A stretch of DNA of 64,000 nucleotides, taken from contig OX621249.1 in the NCBI GenBank assembly GCA_951640165.1, forward strand, positions 8,793,001 to 8,857,000, written 5' to 3'. This document shows positions 1 through 10,816 of the stretch, one piece after another. The translations under genes were made by a program, and so were the position numbers. The notes under the pieces were generated by a model. It saw only the letters and a program-made list of their open reading frames with translations. It made no database searches and was not told where the DNA came from. The stretch comes from Pseudoips prasinana (taxonomy: Eukaryota; Arthropoda; Insecta; Lepidoptera; Nolidae). Positions within the stretch are counted from its first letter, which is position 1. Each line of letters starts with the position of its first letter.

Positions 1-23
1 AAAATAGAAATCTCAAAATCACT

Positions 24-72
24 TTTGGCCATACCCAGGATTTGAACCCTTTCCTTATTTATTAGCTTTCGC
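24..72 (-). repeat. tRNA-like SINE fragment
   Basis: Minus-strand tRNA B-box-like motif (GGTTCAAATCCTGGG read in reverse) at about 30-55, as in the heads of the tRNA-derived SINEs elsewhere in the window. No complete SINE can be drawn, so this is probably an eroded head. Confidence 0.3.
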
Positions 73-727
73 CTGCGGACATCATTTTTCCATCTAAAAA
101 TGTAATCTTTTGGGAAAAAAAATAATATGGATAGCTATCCATCCGTTACAGAGATAAACCGGAACCATGAGAGCCAAAAAAAGCGCTTATTGTTATTTAA
201 AAGATTTTTGTTATATCACTATTAGTATATAAAATTATTCATACAAACAAACATTCGTTTTCGAGCTTAGAAAATAAAATGGCATGTATTTCGCTCTGGA
301 ATAGTCATTTCTACACCTCGCAATATTGTAAACTCTTCCGAGTAATACGGCCGATGAAGTCACCACTACTTTCAGCATGCAATATGTAAGTGCAATTAGT
401 GGCACATACGTAGTTACAGTGGGGAACCTTAAATGTCAAACGATAAGTACCATTTTCAAATAAAAATGTGACTATTGATGTGACGTTGACTTTACGTAAA
501 CAATTAATGTCCGAAGAACAATGAAGGCACTCGTTAAAACATAATTCTCATTGTTACACCACATACAAACAGTAAGGAACTCAGGTCGGTCGCCTGATCA
601 CGTAAACCGATGGTTTATTGGCTTCGCTACTCCGTCACGCGATCGCCCTTATTTGGACTGCCCGGTGTATAATAATGTCATTTGGCTGTTGTTTGTTTAA
701 TTGGCGGTTATTTACAATTGTCTACTT
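73..727. other. no recognised feature
   Basis: AT-rich sequence with no open frame, splice-flanked exon or repeat that I recognise. Confidence 0.4.
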
Positions 728-801
728 AGGACATTATTCATACACGGTCATCTGATCCCAAACTAAGCAGAGCTTGTACTATCGAAACCAGATAACCGAT
801 A
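728..801 (-). repeat. SINE group A, 3' fragment
   Basis: Contains CATCTGATCCCAAACTAAG and ACCAGATAACCGATA in antisense, the 3' half of the group A SINE seen complete at 36066-36338. The tRNA-related head is absent. Confidence 0.7.
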
Positions 802-818
802 TAATATAATAATATCTA

Positions 819-1052
819 GGGACAATTTCACACAGATCATCCTAACCCCAAACTAAGCAAAGCTTGTACTATGGGTGCCAGGCGACGATATACATACTTA
901 TATAGATAGATAAATACTTATATACATAGAAAACATCCATGACTCAGAAACAAATATTCGTACTCATCACACAAATATTTGCAATTACCGGGATTCGAAC
1001 CCAGGACCACCAGCTTCGTAGGCGGGAGCACTACCAACTAGGTGATCGTCAT
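819..1052 (-). repeat. tRNA-derived SINE, near full length
   Basis: Antisense SINE. The 3' block CCCCAAACTAAGCAAAGC is at about 845, and the head carries a B box (GGGATTCGAACCC) at about 990-1003. A very similar copy lies at 46672-46910. The tRNA-like head implies pol III transcription in the past and LINE-dependent mobilisation. Both are inferred from the SINE class. Confidence 0.75.
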
Positions 1053-1278
1053 GATTAGATTTGATAAACAATCGTGTTAGCAACCAAGCATATAGACCAC
1101 CTGTTATTATGAGGTCACATCAACTCTCTTAGATACCTTAATTTGACTGGCCTGTCGTTCTAGAGGTTAGTAATGTGACTGCTTCGCTGGAGGTCGCGGG
1201 TTCGATACCCACATAGCAAAGATTTGTATCTTTGTATTTGGGTGTAATTTATCTATGTTTATGTAGTAAGAAATAATA

Positions 1279-2560
1279 GGTCTTTACCTATGAAATTGCC
1301 GTTTTGTATGAAAAAATTTAAACGAATTTTTTTCATGAATTTTTTTATTTGTATTAATCGAAGTAATCACCCATGCAATCAATGCATCTTTGCCATCGCA
1401 GTGGCAGTTTATTGATGCCCTTCTTAAAGAAATCAGCTGGACGGGAGGCAACAAATTCTTCAAAGGCATTTTGTACTGCCTCTCGGGTATTGAATTTTTT
1501 TCCCGCCAAGAAGTTATCCAAATTCTGGAAAAAGTAGTAGTCTGTAGGCGCAAGGTCTGGTGAGTAGGGCGGATGACGGAGAGCTTCCAACCCCAGTTCT
1601 TGCAACTTGGAGACCGTCTGCTGTGCAGTATGAGGTCGCGCGTTGTCGTGCAGGAGCAGCGGAGACGAGCGATTGACCAATGCTGGTTGGAGATGCGCCA
1701 GCTTCTCCATCATTGTGCTCAGTTCTTCACAGTACACATCTGCAGTAATGCTCACCCCGTTTGGTAAGAAGCTGTGATGAATCACACCGGCGCTAGACCA
1801 CCAAACAGTGACCATCACTTTTCTAGGGGTAAGTTTTCGTTTAGGGCATTGTTTAGGTGCTGAACCAGGATCCAACCAACTTGCTGAGCGCTTGCGGTTA
1901 TCAAACAGAATCCATTTTTCATCGCAGGTAACAATGCGGTTCAAAATTCCTTCATTTGTGTGTCTGTTGAGCAGTGCAAGGCACGTCTCGACGCGTACTT
2001 CGCGCTGGCGATCATTGAGTTCGTGGGGCACCCATTTGTCAAGCTTTTTTACCTTGCCAATTTGACGCAAATGGACCAATATTGTTTTGACGCTAACGTC
2101 GAAAGCTGCTGCTAATTCAGCCGTAGATTGTGTATCATCAGCTTCCACAACCGCCTTTAATTCGTCATTGTCGACCAAAGTCTTCGGACGACCGCGAGGT
2201 TCATTTTTCAGGTCGAAATTTCCAGAACGGAAGCGAGCAAACCAATAACAGGTGGTGCGTTGGTTTGTAGTGTTAGCTCCGTAAACGTCGTTGATGTTGC
2301 GTGCCGCTTGTGCCGCGTTGCTGCCACGACGGTACTCATATTCCATAATTACTCGAATTTTTAACGTATCCATGATGACGAAAAAGATTGAAATGCGATG
2401 AAAATGTAACACTAATCAATAAAGAAATGACTACTTTTGGAAAAAAGAATCCATGTTTTTAAAATAAAATTAATTTGAAATTAGAATTCTTAGCCAAACA
2501 AAAATTATTTTGATTTGAAATGGCCAGTACTGCAGAACGGCAATTTCATAGGTAAAGACC
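1279..2560 (-). mobile_element. mariner transposon, apparently intact (cecropia-like)
   Basis: The 1282-bp element is bounded by perfect 25-bp terminal inverted repeats (outer bases GGTCTTTACCTATGAAATTG) at 1279-1303 and 2536-2560. TA dinucleotides at 1277-1278 and 2561-2562 are the expected target duplication. It contains one uninterrupted transposase frame on the minus strand. Typical mariners are about 1.3 kb with TIRs of about 28 bp, so nothing obvious is missing. Protein motifs (see the CDS) resemble the cecropia subfamily, to which Hsmar1 also belongs. That assignment is from memory of the family. Confidence 0.92.
1354..2373 (-). CDS. mariner transposase (DD34D)
   Basis: This 339-residue cut-and-paste transposase binds the element TIRs and excises and inserts the element at TA. 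I chose the ATG at 2373 because it gives the family-like N terminus MDTLKIRVIM. An in-frame ATG at 2412 would add 13 atypical residues. Visible features in order are an N-terminal helix-turn-helix region (about 1-110), a GRPK linker motif at 61-64, the WVPHEL motif at 114-119, and the catalytic domain. D151 lies in VTCDEKW, D243 in LLHDNARPH and D278 in YSPDLAPTDY. There are 34 residues between the last two aspartates, the mariner DD34D signature. The length matches the family's usual 330-350 residues. The protein ends CMGDYFD, close to the usual mariner C terminus. No stop or frameshift breaks it, so it may still encode active enzyme, although activity cannot be read from sequence. Confidence 0.93.
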   Translation of the reverse strand: MDTLKIRVIMEYEYRRGSNAAQAARNINDVYGANTTNQRTTCYWFARFRSGNFDLKNEPRGRPKTLVDNDELKAVVEADDTQSTAELAAAFDVSVKTILVHLRQIGKVKKLDKWVPHELNDRQREVRVETCLALLNRHTNEGILNRIVTCDEKWILFDNRKRSASWLDPGSAPKQCPKRKLTPRKVMVTVWWSSAGVIHHSFLPNGVSITADVYCEELSTMMEKLAHLQPALVNRSSPLLLHDNARPHTAQQTVSKLQELGLEALRHPPYSPDLAPTDYYFFQNLDNFLAGKKFNTREAVQNAFEEFVASRPADFFKKGINKLPLRWQRCIDCMGDYFD

Positions 2561-2639
2561 TAATATATAAGTATCTATTTTATCAGTTGTCTGGTTGCCA
2601 TAGGCTCTGGCTGTTAGTTATCCTAAGATATATATTATT

Positions 2640-5229
2640 TATTTATTCATGTTCTTTCTTTAATGTTCTCGTGCTGTAGTCTCTTGAAAGTAACGTGGAA
2701 GGGACCTCGAAAACGCTATTGCCAGATAACAAATACTGTTACATAAGCTCGTAATAAACAGGCAAAGAACAAAGAACTCTATTCACTTAAAGGAAACATA
2801 ATATATATTCTCTATGTATATTTTACGCTTCTCATAAGTTAGGAACAGAGAGAGAGAGAACTGCGTTACTGTTCCTAGAATTCCTAGTGAGTTATTGAAA
2901 TGCAAGCGTGTATTCAGATTTCTCATATATTATTGCGATATATTGAGGTGGATTTGATTTACAGCCTGAAAACTAGCGAACTGCGAAGCTATAGGTCGAA
3001 ATCAGAGTTCAATTTCAAATTGTCTTCATACAATAAATGTGTATACCAGTGGTTAAGGGTGTTGATAACACCATATCTGTCGGCTTGCCTTTTATAAAGC
3101 AGAGAATTACCTTTTCAAGTAACAAGTGATATGATAACATTTGATATTTCTTTATGTTGATTACACGTGTAATCGTAAACACTTGTAATCAACATAAAGA
3201 AATAAATGATATTTATTCAGCACTTGGGCACTTGTACATACATACACACGCACTACATATACTCATACTTAGATATACTTATCAGAATTGCAATGTAATG
3301 CTTGCAATACAAATAAATAGGTAGCTAACATAATTATTAAAAAATATGTTTTAATGGATAACCTGGTCTGTCTATCAGTTTCGGAAAGGTAGCTGATATA
3401 CAAGAAGTCATGTAAATAATAGCGAACAAATAGAAAATTTCGATAAAACATCACCACTGCGTTTCTTACTTCTGGCGTGGTCTTTCAATTTAAATAGCAT
3501 TGATAGACTAGATATTGTATATTTTTTGTAATGTTCCAACATTCAGTTTGGGGTAGAAGTGACTTATTTTGCTCAATGAATAGAACATCACTATAGGCTA
3601 ATTCTTCATAATTCAAAGTCTGTATTTGACGTAACCAATATTCTACAAATATGTACCTATATTCAGATTACGAGTAATAAATGCGGCCATTCGCTTGCAT
3701 CGTTTTTTATACTGTACGAACTTCACGTATTAAAAAGTTCTCACATCGTCGTCACTGCGATATGGAATAGTACCATGTACAACAGAACGAATGAAGTTTC
3801 TCATCTCGTCAAATGCATTGCATTCCACGTTAAAGCCATTTGTAGCGAGACCGATACGAAATTATTTACGTAATTTATCGAAGGTATTATAATATAATAA
3901 TAATAATAAAATATTTATTTCAGCTCATAAAGGTATGTACAGTTTTGGTTAAATCTAGAATACAAAATATTCTTGACATTGAGGTAAGGGGTCCAGCAAA
4001 CGCCCAGACATGCCCATCAAACACTGCGTCATGGAGAAAAGTTTTGGATTTACGTCTGTTATAATAACCAAGATGCATGATTGGACTGGCCAGTCTGATC
4101 GTCAGCCTCACAATGCAAGCACAAGCCTACAAAATGCTTGTTCAGATTATTTTACATAATATAAATATGGGCTTTGCTACTGCCTTGGCGCCTACCTCAG
4201 TATTTCGGGTTCGACACACACACTCACATACCCCCTCACTAATATACAAGCCAATACTCACCAACACACCCACACGCAAACACACATTCAAGTGAAACAA
4301 ATATACGCGTGTTTAAACTGCGCATTTCCCTGCATAACTAATTTGTGAAGTGAACAACTTCATATATATCCCGCGAGGACTTGATTATACTGGCATTGCG
4401 ATCTCATAAGCTTATGATTGGATGTGCATCCGTTTTATTCCGATAACGACTTATTCCGTTGAACATGTTTTGTCCATTACATTGTGATTTGATCTGCGGC
4501 TTGATAAATGATGGGCAACGTTGACAACCGTGGACAGACGCCCCGCAAATTGACCTGTCACTGCATCATTGTATGTAGCTAATATCCCGCTGAGCTTACT
4601 TATGGAAATGCGCTCACCCAGATGAAGATGTATTAGATGTGTACGGTTGTTGAATATTTGCTCATTTTCGGTAGCCGTCTTTGCGTTTATTCTGAAAGTC
4701 TTTGTTTGTGGAAGTGGCTTGGTGTGGAAGTATACATTTTGTGAGAGAAGCCGTGTAAAGAACAGCTGAATAAAAAATAACCGCTGTACAACCCGATGAA
4801 AGTACAATTTTATATTGAACAAACTAAATAAGGTGTTTACTTTCTTGTGTTAAAGCGTTAAACAATGTGTTTTACTGCTGATTAAAACTCCTTGAATTTT
4901 CTAGTTTAAAAATAGCGAATACTCAGATTGTCCATATATTGCATGCCTCTATACATTGTTATCAATGGAATACAATGTCAACAGCGTGTGAAAATTGGGT
5001 TCTCGCATTCAAATTTGTTACTTCCTTGCTGGGCTAATCTTACGGCGATTTTTTATACGATAGGATACTGTGATAGAACACATGTTATTGTCTTACATGA
5101 ATTCTTTGCCACTGGTATGTGGCTATGTTCTTCCCTTAGTGTCTGAGCTATAAATTTTTATTACATTGTCAAAAGAGGATTCATATGAAGCAAATAAATA
5201 TTAAAAGACACAACTCGTAGAACCGACGT
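2640..5229. other. AT-rich stretch without a recognised gene
   Basis: Apart from the hairpin at 3146-3203 and short CA-rich runs near 4215-4290, I see no repeat family or exon. A 123-codon minus-strand frame at 4451-4822 has no recognisable motif and was not accepted. Confidence 0.4.
3146..3203. repeat. near-perfect 24-bp inverted repeat (hairpin)
   Basis: Arms 3146-3169 and 3180-3203 are complementary at 23 of 24 positions around a 10-nt loop. This could be a MITE remnant, a local foldback or a small hairpin RNA. No other copy is seen in the window. Confidence 0.7.
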
Positions 5230-5384
5230 GACCACGAACCGCAAAACGCAGTGTGGGCAAGGTGGACCGAGTATTTTACAAGGGTCGCGGGAAGCCGCTG
5301 GATGTAGGCACAAAACCGGCCATTGTGGGAGATCCTTGAGAAGCTTTTGTCCAGCAGTGGACGTCTTTTGGCTGAGATGATGAT
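5230..5384 (+). repeat. RTE/BovB-like LINE 3' fragment
   Basis: Matches the end of the RTE-like coding region and tail found better preserved at 31036-31217 (CAAAACGCAGTGTGGGCA, GTCCAGCAGTGGACGTCTTT), ending in GATGATGATT. It is a 5'-truncated relic with internal substitutions and deletions. Confidence 0.7.
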
Positions 5385-5496
5385 TAATATTACAAGTGAT
5401 AGTTCTAACGAGCTGTACAGGTTCCGAATACTTAACTACGTTCACTTTTAAACTTTCGCGTATCATAACTATACAACATTATAGTTTTAGTGCGAC

Positions 5497-5660
5497 TGGC
5501 GTTTAGGATTATTATTCTCCCGACGTTTCGACCCAGTTGCATTGATCGTGGTCACGGGCTAACTGGAGCAATGCTGCGATGGTGCTACTCCGTATTGGAT
5601 GAATTTTGTGTCCGTCAATAGGTATTTTTAAAGTACCCCGCGACATAGGGATTAATTTCT
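5497..5660 (+). repeat. dispersed repeat with CCCGACGTTTCG core
   Basis: Shares CCGACGTTTCG...TGGTCACGGGC with 37670-37860. The family origin is not established. Near its end (about 5628-5665) it abuts a fragment of the SINE group D tail (AAGTACCCCGCGACATAGGG). Confidence 0.5.
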
Positions 5661-5665
5661 ATAGT

Positions 5666-6830
5666 GCAAGCGAAAATACACTTTTCCTTTAAGAGCGAAT
5701 TACAATATTACATGTAAAGTTATGATTTAGTGGTTAACCTTGTAATCATGTCATTAGCGCTAATGTCACGTTTTTGTTCGGCGCCTAAAGAGCGAAGGTC
5801 GGAAGGTTACTGTTACAAACGTTAACTCAATCTTAATTGCTCATTATCAAGAAACTATCAGCAGACCCCTGTTAATAGGTTTTTGCTCGGTTTCGGTACG
5901 TTTAAGGCGTTCGTGTCTTGTGGATAAAGTGTCTATATAGAAGACGCCTGAGCGGACACTTTATATAGTGGTAGAAATAGAGGCGCCCGTAAATTTTATT
6001 GATCTATTCCTAAAACTGTAAATTGCCTATGACAAGAAGTGTTTCTTTTTTCTATCTGGTACTTCAAATTACTAGACGTTCTTATGTAATAACTAGGGAA
6101 ATAAATCTATGTGTCGCGGGAGACTACATCCATACCACTCACGGGTACAAACCACCCTCTAAAACAAATACATATATGCATATAGGTCAAACAAATAGCC
6201 GTCCTGTGGGGGAATCAAAACTGAAAACACGAGGGCGGCGAGGACGTAGCAAGGCTACAACCTCTACCACGTGAAATTGCACCAGGAAAAGCGGAGGTTT
6301 TTGATGACTTTATAAGGCTTCGTAGTCCCTCAAGGAACCCTTATAGGGACGTCATGTCCGTTTGTTGGTAATGTTAAATTTGTATACCCGTTAAGTTGTA
6401 AAGTTAAGTTGAGCTAAGAAATATTAAGGTAGAAAATTTTAATTCTCAAATTGCTGTATCTTTTAATGGCTCATTTTGAAGTTTGCACTTAAAAAAACAA
6501 GATCAAGTTTATTTTTGTCTTTTTTCATCAAGTGTAATGAGTTCACTTTTCTAGTATATTGCTTATTGCTACTCATATATAAGTTTTTTAAATGTTTCCA
6601 TTTTAGTTTTAATTAGTAATTCAATTAGTTTTATGTTAGAGAAATGACTTAACTGAATCAATTAAATAACTTTGACACAAAAATCTTCACTGTAACGGCT
6701 TACATTATTGTTCTAATGAATTAAAATTCAATTAACTGAATCCAAGAAGACCAGTTTAATAACATTATTTCTTCTATGGAACGGACTTAGGTTAGGTTAG
6801 GAATTTAACTGACAAATGAATCCATAATAT
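5666..6830. other. mostly unique AT-rich DNA
   Basis: No exon is supported. A short piece at about 6308-6360 (CGTAGTCCCTCAAGGAACCC) looks like the proximal part of the same dispersed family as 56958-57178, but it is too short to be sure. Confidence 0.35.
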
Positions 6831-6935
6831 ATCATCATCATCATCATATCAGCCGAAAGACGTCCACTGCTGGGCAAAGGCCTCCCCCAAAGATCTCCAC
6901 AATTGCCGGTCTTGCGCTATTCGCATCCAGCAGGT
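6831..6935 (-). repeat. RTE/BovB-like LINE 3' fragment
   Basis: Minus-strand copy starting at a (ATC)n tail, then CAGCCGAAAGACGTCCACTG and CCGGTCTTGCGCTATTCGC. It is the last ~100 bp of the LINE, truncated at its 5' side at the CAGCAG of the coding end. Confidence 0.8.
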
Positions 6936-7298
6936 ATATAATATTTACTTTTATGAAATTAATATCCACCCAGCGACAATGAGGTCCTTTGCGGCCAATG
7001 ATAAAGTTTATTTATATTATATTATATATGTTTATATTATATTATATTGACATAGATTTTTATTATTTGAATTTATTTTTACACTCCATTCAATTGTTTA
7101 TTGATATACTGTACTTCATTAAACAAATTGACCTAATTGAGTTCTTATAATGTTTGTTATTCAATTTTTATCAGTGACTGTAATTAATTGCATTAACTTG
7201 ATATTCATTTCTTTTTGTTGTGCTACTCTTTAGTACATTGTATGAATAAGGCTTTAATAACGTCAACTCATTTATTGTTATGATTACTAAAGCATTGC

Positions 7299-8045
7299 CT
7301 CGTCCAATTGAAAAATCTATTACGGTATGTTTTGCGTACAAAAATATAGCGTCATCCAATTACAAAATCTGATTCGGTATGTTCTGCTGATATAAGTGTT
7401 GGCTCGTCCAATTAAATAAAAAAAAACATGTGGAGCAGTCTTTGGGAACTGCCGAAAGATGTGAAAACTATTATTTGTCATATTCGGAAAGTAGTAGGTA
7501 CCTATAGTAGTTATACAGTAGCGAGTGGAATATGCTACTTCCCACCTTTGGGCGGTAAATACTCGTAGTAATTGCTTCCCAAAAAATGGTGAAAACAGTG
7601 AACGCAAGCTCACTGGGTCGGATTAAATTTAAAAATAAAACTACATTTGGTTAGGCACTCGGCTGTATAAAAACTAACATAATTAAGAAAAAAAGTGCCC
7701 AACGACACTAAAGAAGTTCTTACTTCAAAAATGTGCGGTCATGTCAGTGTATCAGCCAGTGTGAATTTAAAAAAAATGACCCAAGTTTAGTATTTTCGAT
7801 TAGGTCACGTGTTCTGACGTGAGTTTAACATTTTTTACCCATCCCAAAAAGTGCACGCCGCTAAAGAAGTTTTCACTTCAAAAATCAAATTAGATAAGCT
7901 TTTCTTATGTACTGAAGTCTTGCTTCATCCAATTACAAAATTACTTTCGGTATGATTTGCGTCCAAGTATTTGGTTTTGTCCAATGACAAGAGCAGATTC
8001 TGTACGTTTTTCTTACATAACTGTTTCGTCCTATTACAAAGTGTT
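7299..8045. repeat. 52-bp minisatellite in two blocks
   Basis: The motif TCCAATTACAAAATCTGATT...CGGTATGTTTTGCGTACAA recurs at about 7299, 7351 and 7403, and again at about 7925, 7977 and 8028. Spacing is 51-52 bp within each block. The blocks are separated by about 500 bp that includes two diverged copies of CTAAAGAAGTT..ACTTCAAAAAT (about 7710 and 7862). Confidence 0.6.
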
Positions 8046-8357
8046 GTTTATGTTCTGAAAAATCTGCAAACCTAACTTCAATAAACTTCAAACACAAATT
8101 TGTATTGCCTAGAGATACGACACCTGCGGCCTCATCGCTCAACGGAACTACAACTATAAAGGGCTTGAATTCATACACTGACTTTGATCAGAACTTTGAA
8201 GACGGCAATTTAATAATCCTTGTCATAATTACAGCTATAGATCTAACGAAATCTTCAGACGGTAATTTGAAGAAGGTAATTTGAAGAAGTTGGTGTTTAG
8301 AGATAAAATATTAGACTAAAGGTCTGAAATTGAAAACTAGAGAAATATTATTAAGAT

Positions 8358-8843
8358 GGGCCTGTTGCCGTGGTTGGCAATGCTTGCTTTTCACGCCGTT
8401 TAGGTGCGATTCCCACCGAGGACAGATATTTGTGTGCATGAACATGTCTGTTTGCCCCGAGTCTGGGTGTAATTATCTATATAAGTATGTATTTGCAAAA
8501 GAATAGTAATATATGTAGTTTAGGGAATTAAAAGGATTTTATTATAAAAGAGAGGTTTATTCACACTTCAGAATAAATAATTTAGAAATCAACAACAATT
8601 TTCTTATGACAAATCACTTATAACGACAAACAGTAATCACACTACACTTGGGCTTGAAATAAATCGTTACGTAATCCGGCAGAGTTTCCGCCCGCGTCGA
8701 AGTCTGGCCCCAAAAAAGAGAGAGAGCCACCGGTCAACTTGTCAAAAATCCTCACAGTAGTATATCAGTTATCTGGTTTCCAAGGTACAAGATCTGCTTA
8801 GTTTGGGATCAGATGGCCGTGTGTAAATAATGTCCCATAATAT
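8358..8843 (+). repeat. SINE group A interrupted by an LTR-like insert
   Basis: The head GGCCTGTTGCCGTGGTTGGC and the middle GTGCATGAACATGTCTGTTT run to 8519. The 3' block TATATCAGTTATCTGGTTTCC resumes at 8761. Intact copies (10224-10443, 36066-36338) show that the piece between is foreign. Confidence 0.8.
8520..8756 (-). mobile_element. solo-LTR-like insertion with 5-bp duplication
   Basis: This 237-bp segment is flanked by GTAGT at 8515-8519 and 8757-8761, the size of duplication made by most LTR retroelement integrases. On the minus strand it starts TGTGAGG, contains AATAAACC about 35 bp before its end and ends CCCTAA. A 5' TG and a late AATAAA suit a solo LTR, but the 3' end lacks the usual CA, so a non-autonomous DNA element is not excluded. 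Confidence 0.5.
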
Positions 8844-9339
8844 TACGTTATCGCACAATATTATGACGAAGTTCATCTCTCAAAAAGTAATTAAAATAAA
8901 TAAATCTAAATACATAAAAATTGATCATATCGGTTGTTATAAGTAGTAGAACACGGTTCAGCACAGTAATTGTCATAGATAAATAGGTAGCGCAGTAAGT
9001 TCATAAATTAAATGTCACCGATACCTTGATATTTAGATACGGGACGTGAGAAATACGACACTGTCATACATAAACTACTTATGTTAATTACTTCATTAAA
9101 ATGAGACATTATGCACCGTTCGCAGTTCGCTCGCGGCGGGTAAGTTCCCTATGTCATGCATATCACAGTTTCAAATGGACACCTACATTTCTATAATTAT
9201 AATATGAATTCCTGGTACTGAAGTTAATAAAATATCCCTGTGCCTGCATCTAGAATTTAATGTTCAATATTAACAACTCTGGACAAATATTCGAAGAATT
9301 GTAGTTAAAGTAAATTAATGTACAATGAAAGGTTCTCGA
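8844..9339. other. no recognised feature
   Basis: AT-rich sequence with no open frame, splice-flanked exon or known repeat that I can identify. Confidence 0.4.
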
Positions 9340-9519
9340 GTGGCGACCACGGACCGGAAGACGCAGTGTGACCCGGCCCCCTACAAGATGGACCGATGAT
9401 CTTGTGACTGTCGCTGGTAGTCGCTGGATACGGATAGCCCAAGACCGGCAATTGTGTAGGTCTTTGGGGGAGCCCTTTGTCCAGCTGTGGGCGTCTTTCG
9501 GCTGATATGTTGATGATGA
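9340..9519 (+). repeat. RTE/BovB-like LINE 3' fragment
   Basis: Contains GGACCGGAAGACGCAGTGTG, CCCTACAAGATGGACCGATG and the tail GCGTCTTTCGGCTGATATG, followed by TGATGATGA. It encodes a decayed version of the conserved PYKMDR/RWTDDL region. Confidence 0.8.
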
Positions 9520-10223
9520 ATGTTTAATCAAATCTAGGAAATACTAAAAGGCAAATCCAGAACAAAGATTGTTTAAATTGTTATTCGATCTTGCATAAAG
9601 TTGTTAATAAATGATCATATACACGTAATTAACATAGCGTACCTCTGTAATTTTATTTAAAGGCGATACAGAAAAGCAGAATAAAGGCGTAAATATCTTT
9701 AGCATAATTTTAAAGCTCTCAAAAGTAGTGCAGTGCGGTAATAAACGAGAAACAAAATGTGAGGCAGTTATGAGCCGTTTCAGTGGCAACTTGTTTTATT
9801 TACTCGCGTTTGCGAACTCAGAAATTAAAGCCGGCAACCCACTAGGCTGCGGAAGACTCACTTTTTTGCATATCGGTATGGTTGCCGCAGCCTGGACTTA
9901 TTTGTGGGTTAGTGGGCGGTCTTATGTCCGATTGGCTGTCGAAGCCAGCCCAGTAAGTTACCGCCTAAGGATTTCTATACAGTGGGTGGTGCGCGCAAGA
10001 TACATTGATAATATAAAATAATAATGTTATTTGCAAACCATACGCGTCTTTGTAATTTATCACATGAATGTTTTCTTGTTTTTTTTTTATTCAACATGTC
10101 GGCAAACGAACTTATGGGCTGACTGATGATAATCTTAGTCCTATATATGCCAAGAATCACCTCCATATGCGCTCCGGCAAACATCGTAACATAATTAACA
10201 ATAATAATGCTGTTAAATGATTA

Positions 10224-10443
10224 TAGGCGTGATTGGTACAAATACTTACCCGTCACTCGGCAGGACATGGGTTAGATTCCCACCCAGGACAGATATTTGT
10301 GTGCATTAACGTGTCTGGGTGTAATAATTGTCTATATAAGTATGTATTTACAAGATAAAAGTAGTATATGTAGTATGTCAGTTATCTGGTTTCCATAGTA
10401 CAAGCTCTGCTTAGTTTGGGATCAGATGTGTGTGAATAATGTC
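10224..10443 (+). repeat. SINE group A, full length
   Basis: Head with B box GGGTTAGATTCCC at about 10270, middle CAGATATTTGTGTGCATTAA and 3' block AGTACAAGCTCTGCTTAGTT. A useful reference for the uninterrupted layout of the family. Confidence 0.8.
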
Positions 10444-10590
10444 CCAGGAATAAGTCTGTGAAATAATCTCCATACCGTTGCCACACAACCAGGTCTCCAC
10501 AAACCGCACTGTTGTTGATGTCCCGTAATAAATTATTAAAAGCTACTGCTTATTTCATTTTAATTGTCGCTATGTAATATATATTTGTAA

Positions 10591-10816
10591 CATCATGTCA
10601 GCCAAAGTACGTCCACTTCTGGACAAAAGCCTCTCAAAGAATGGGGGATACGCCATAATCGCCACGCTTGGCAGAGGGGTTGGCGATCGCAGTTCGATGG
10701 TCATAGTTCACAGAAAAACGCTGGTGCCCGTTCTCTGGTAGGTATTCCCTCGGACGATTTCTACGCCCCAATGGAATGAGATGGGGTGATGATATTATAT
10801 GCCGTTACCATACAGC
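10591..10816 (-). repeat. SINE group B (RTE-tailed)
   Basis: Antisense copy: CATCATGTCAGCCAAAGTAC (tail), then GGCAGAGGGGTTGGCGATCG and GGAATGAGATGGGGTGATGA. The tail resembles the RTE LINE 3' end, as in SINE/LINE partners. Confidence 0.75.

Larger units (their letters stand above)
1144..2632 (+). repeat. tRNA-derived SINE split by a mariner element
   Basis: The head (tRNA-like, B box GGTTCGATACC at about 1200) and middle (TTGGGTGTAATTTATCTATG) occupy 1144-1278. The 3' block (CAGTTGTCTGGTTGCCATAGGCTC) resumes after 2562. Uninterrupted relatives at 33338-33560 and 31694-31845 show the order is normal, so the mariner landed inside a pre-existing SINE. Confidence 0.75.

Noticed and set aside
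4451..4822. 123-codon open frame on the minus strand
   Set aside because: No motif, no promoter or splice context, and ordinary composition. Treated as chance.
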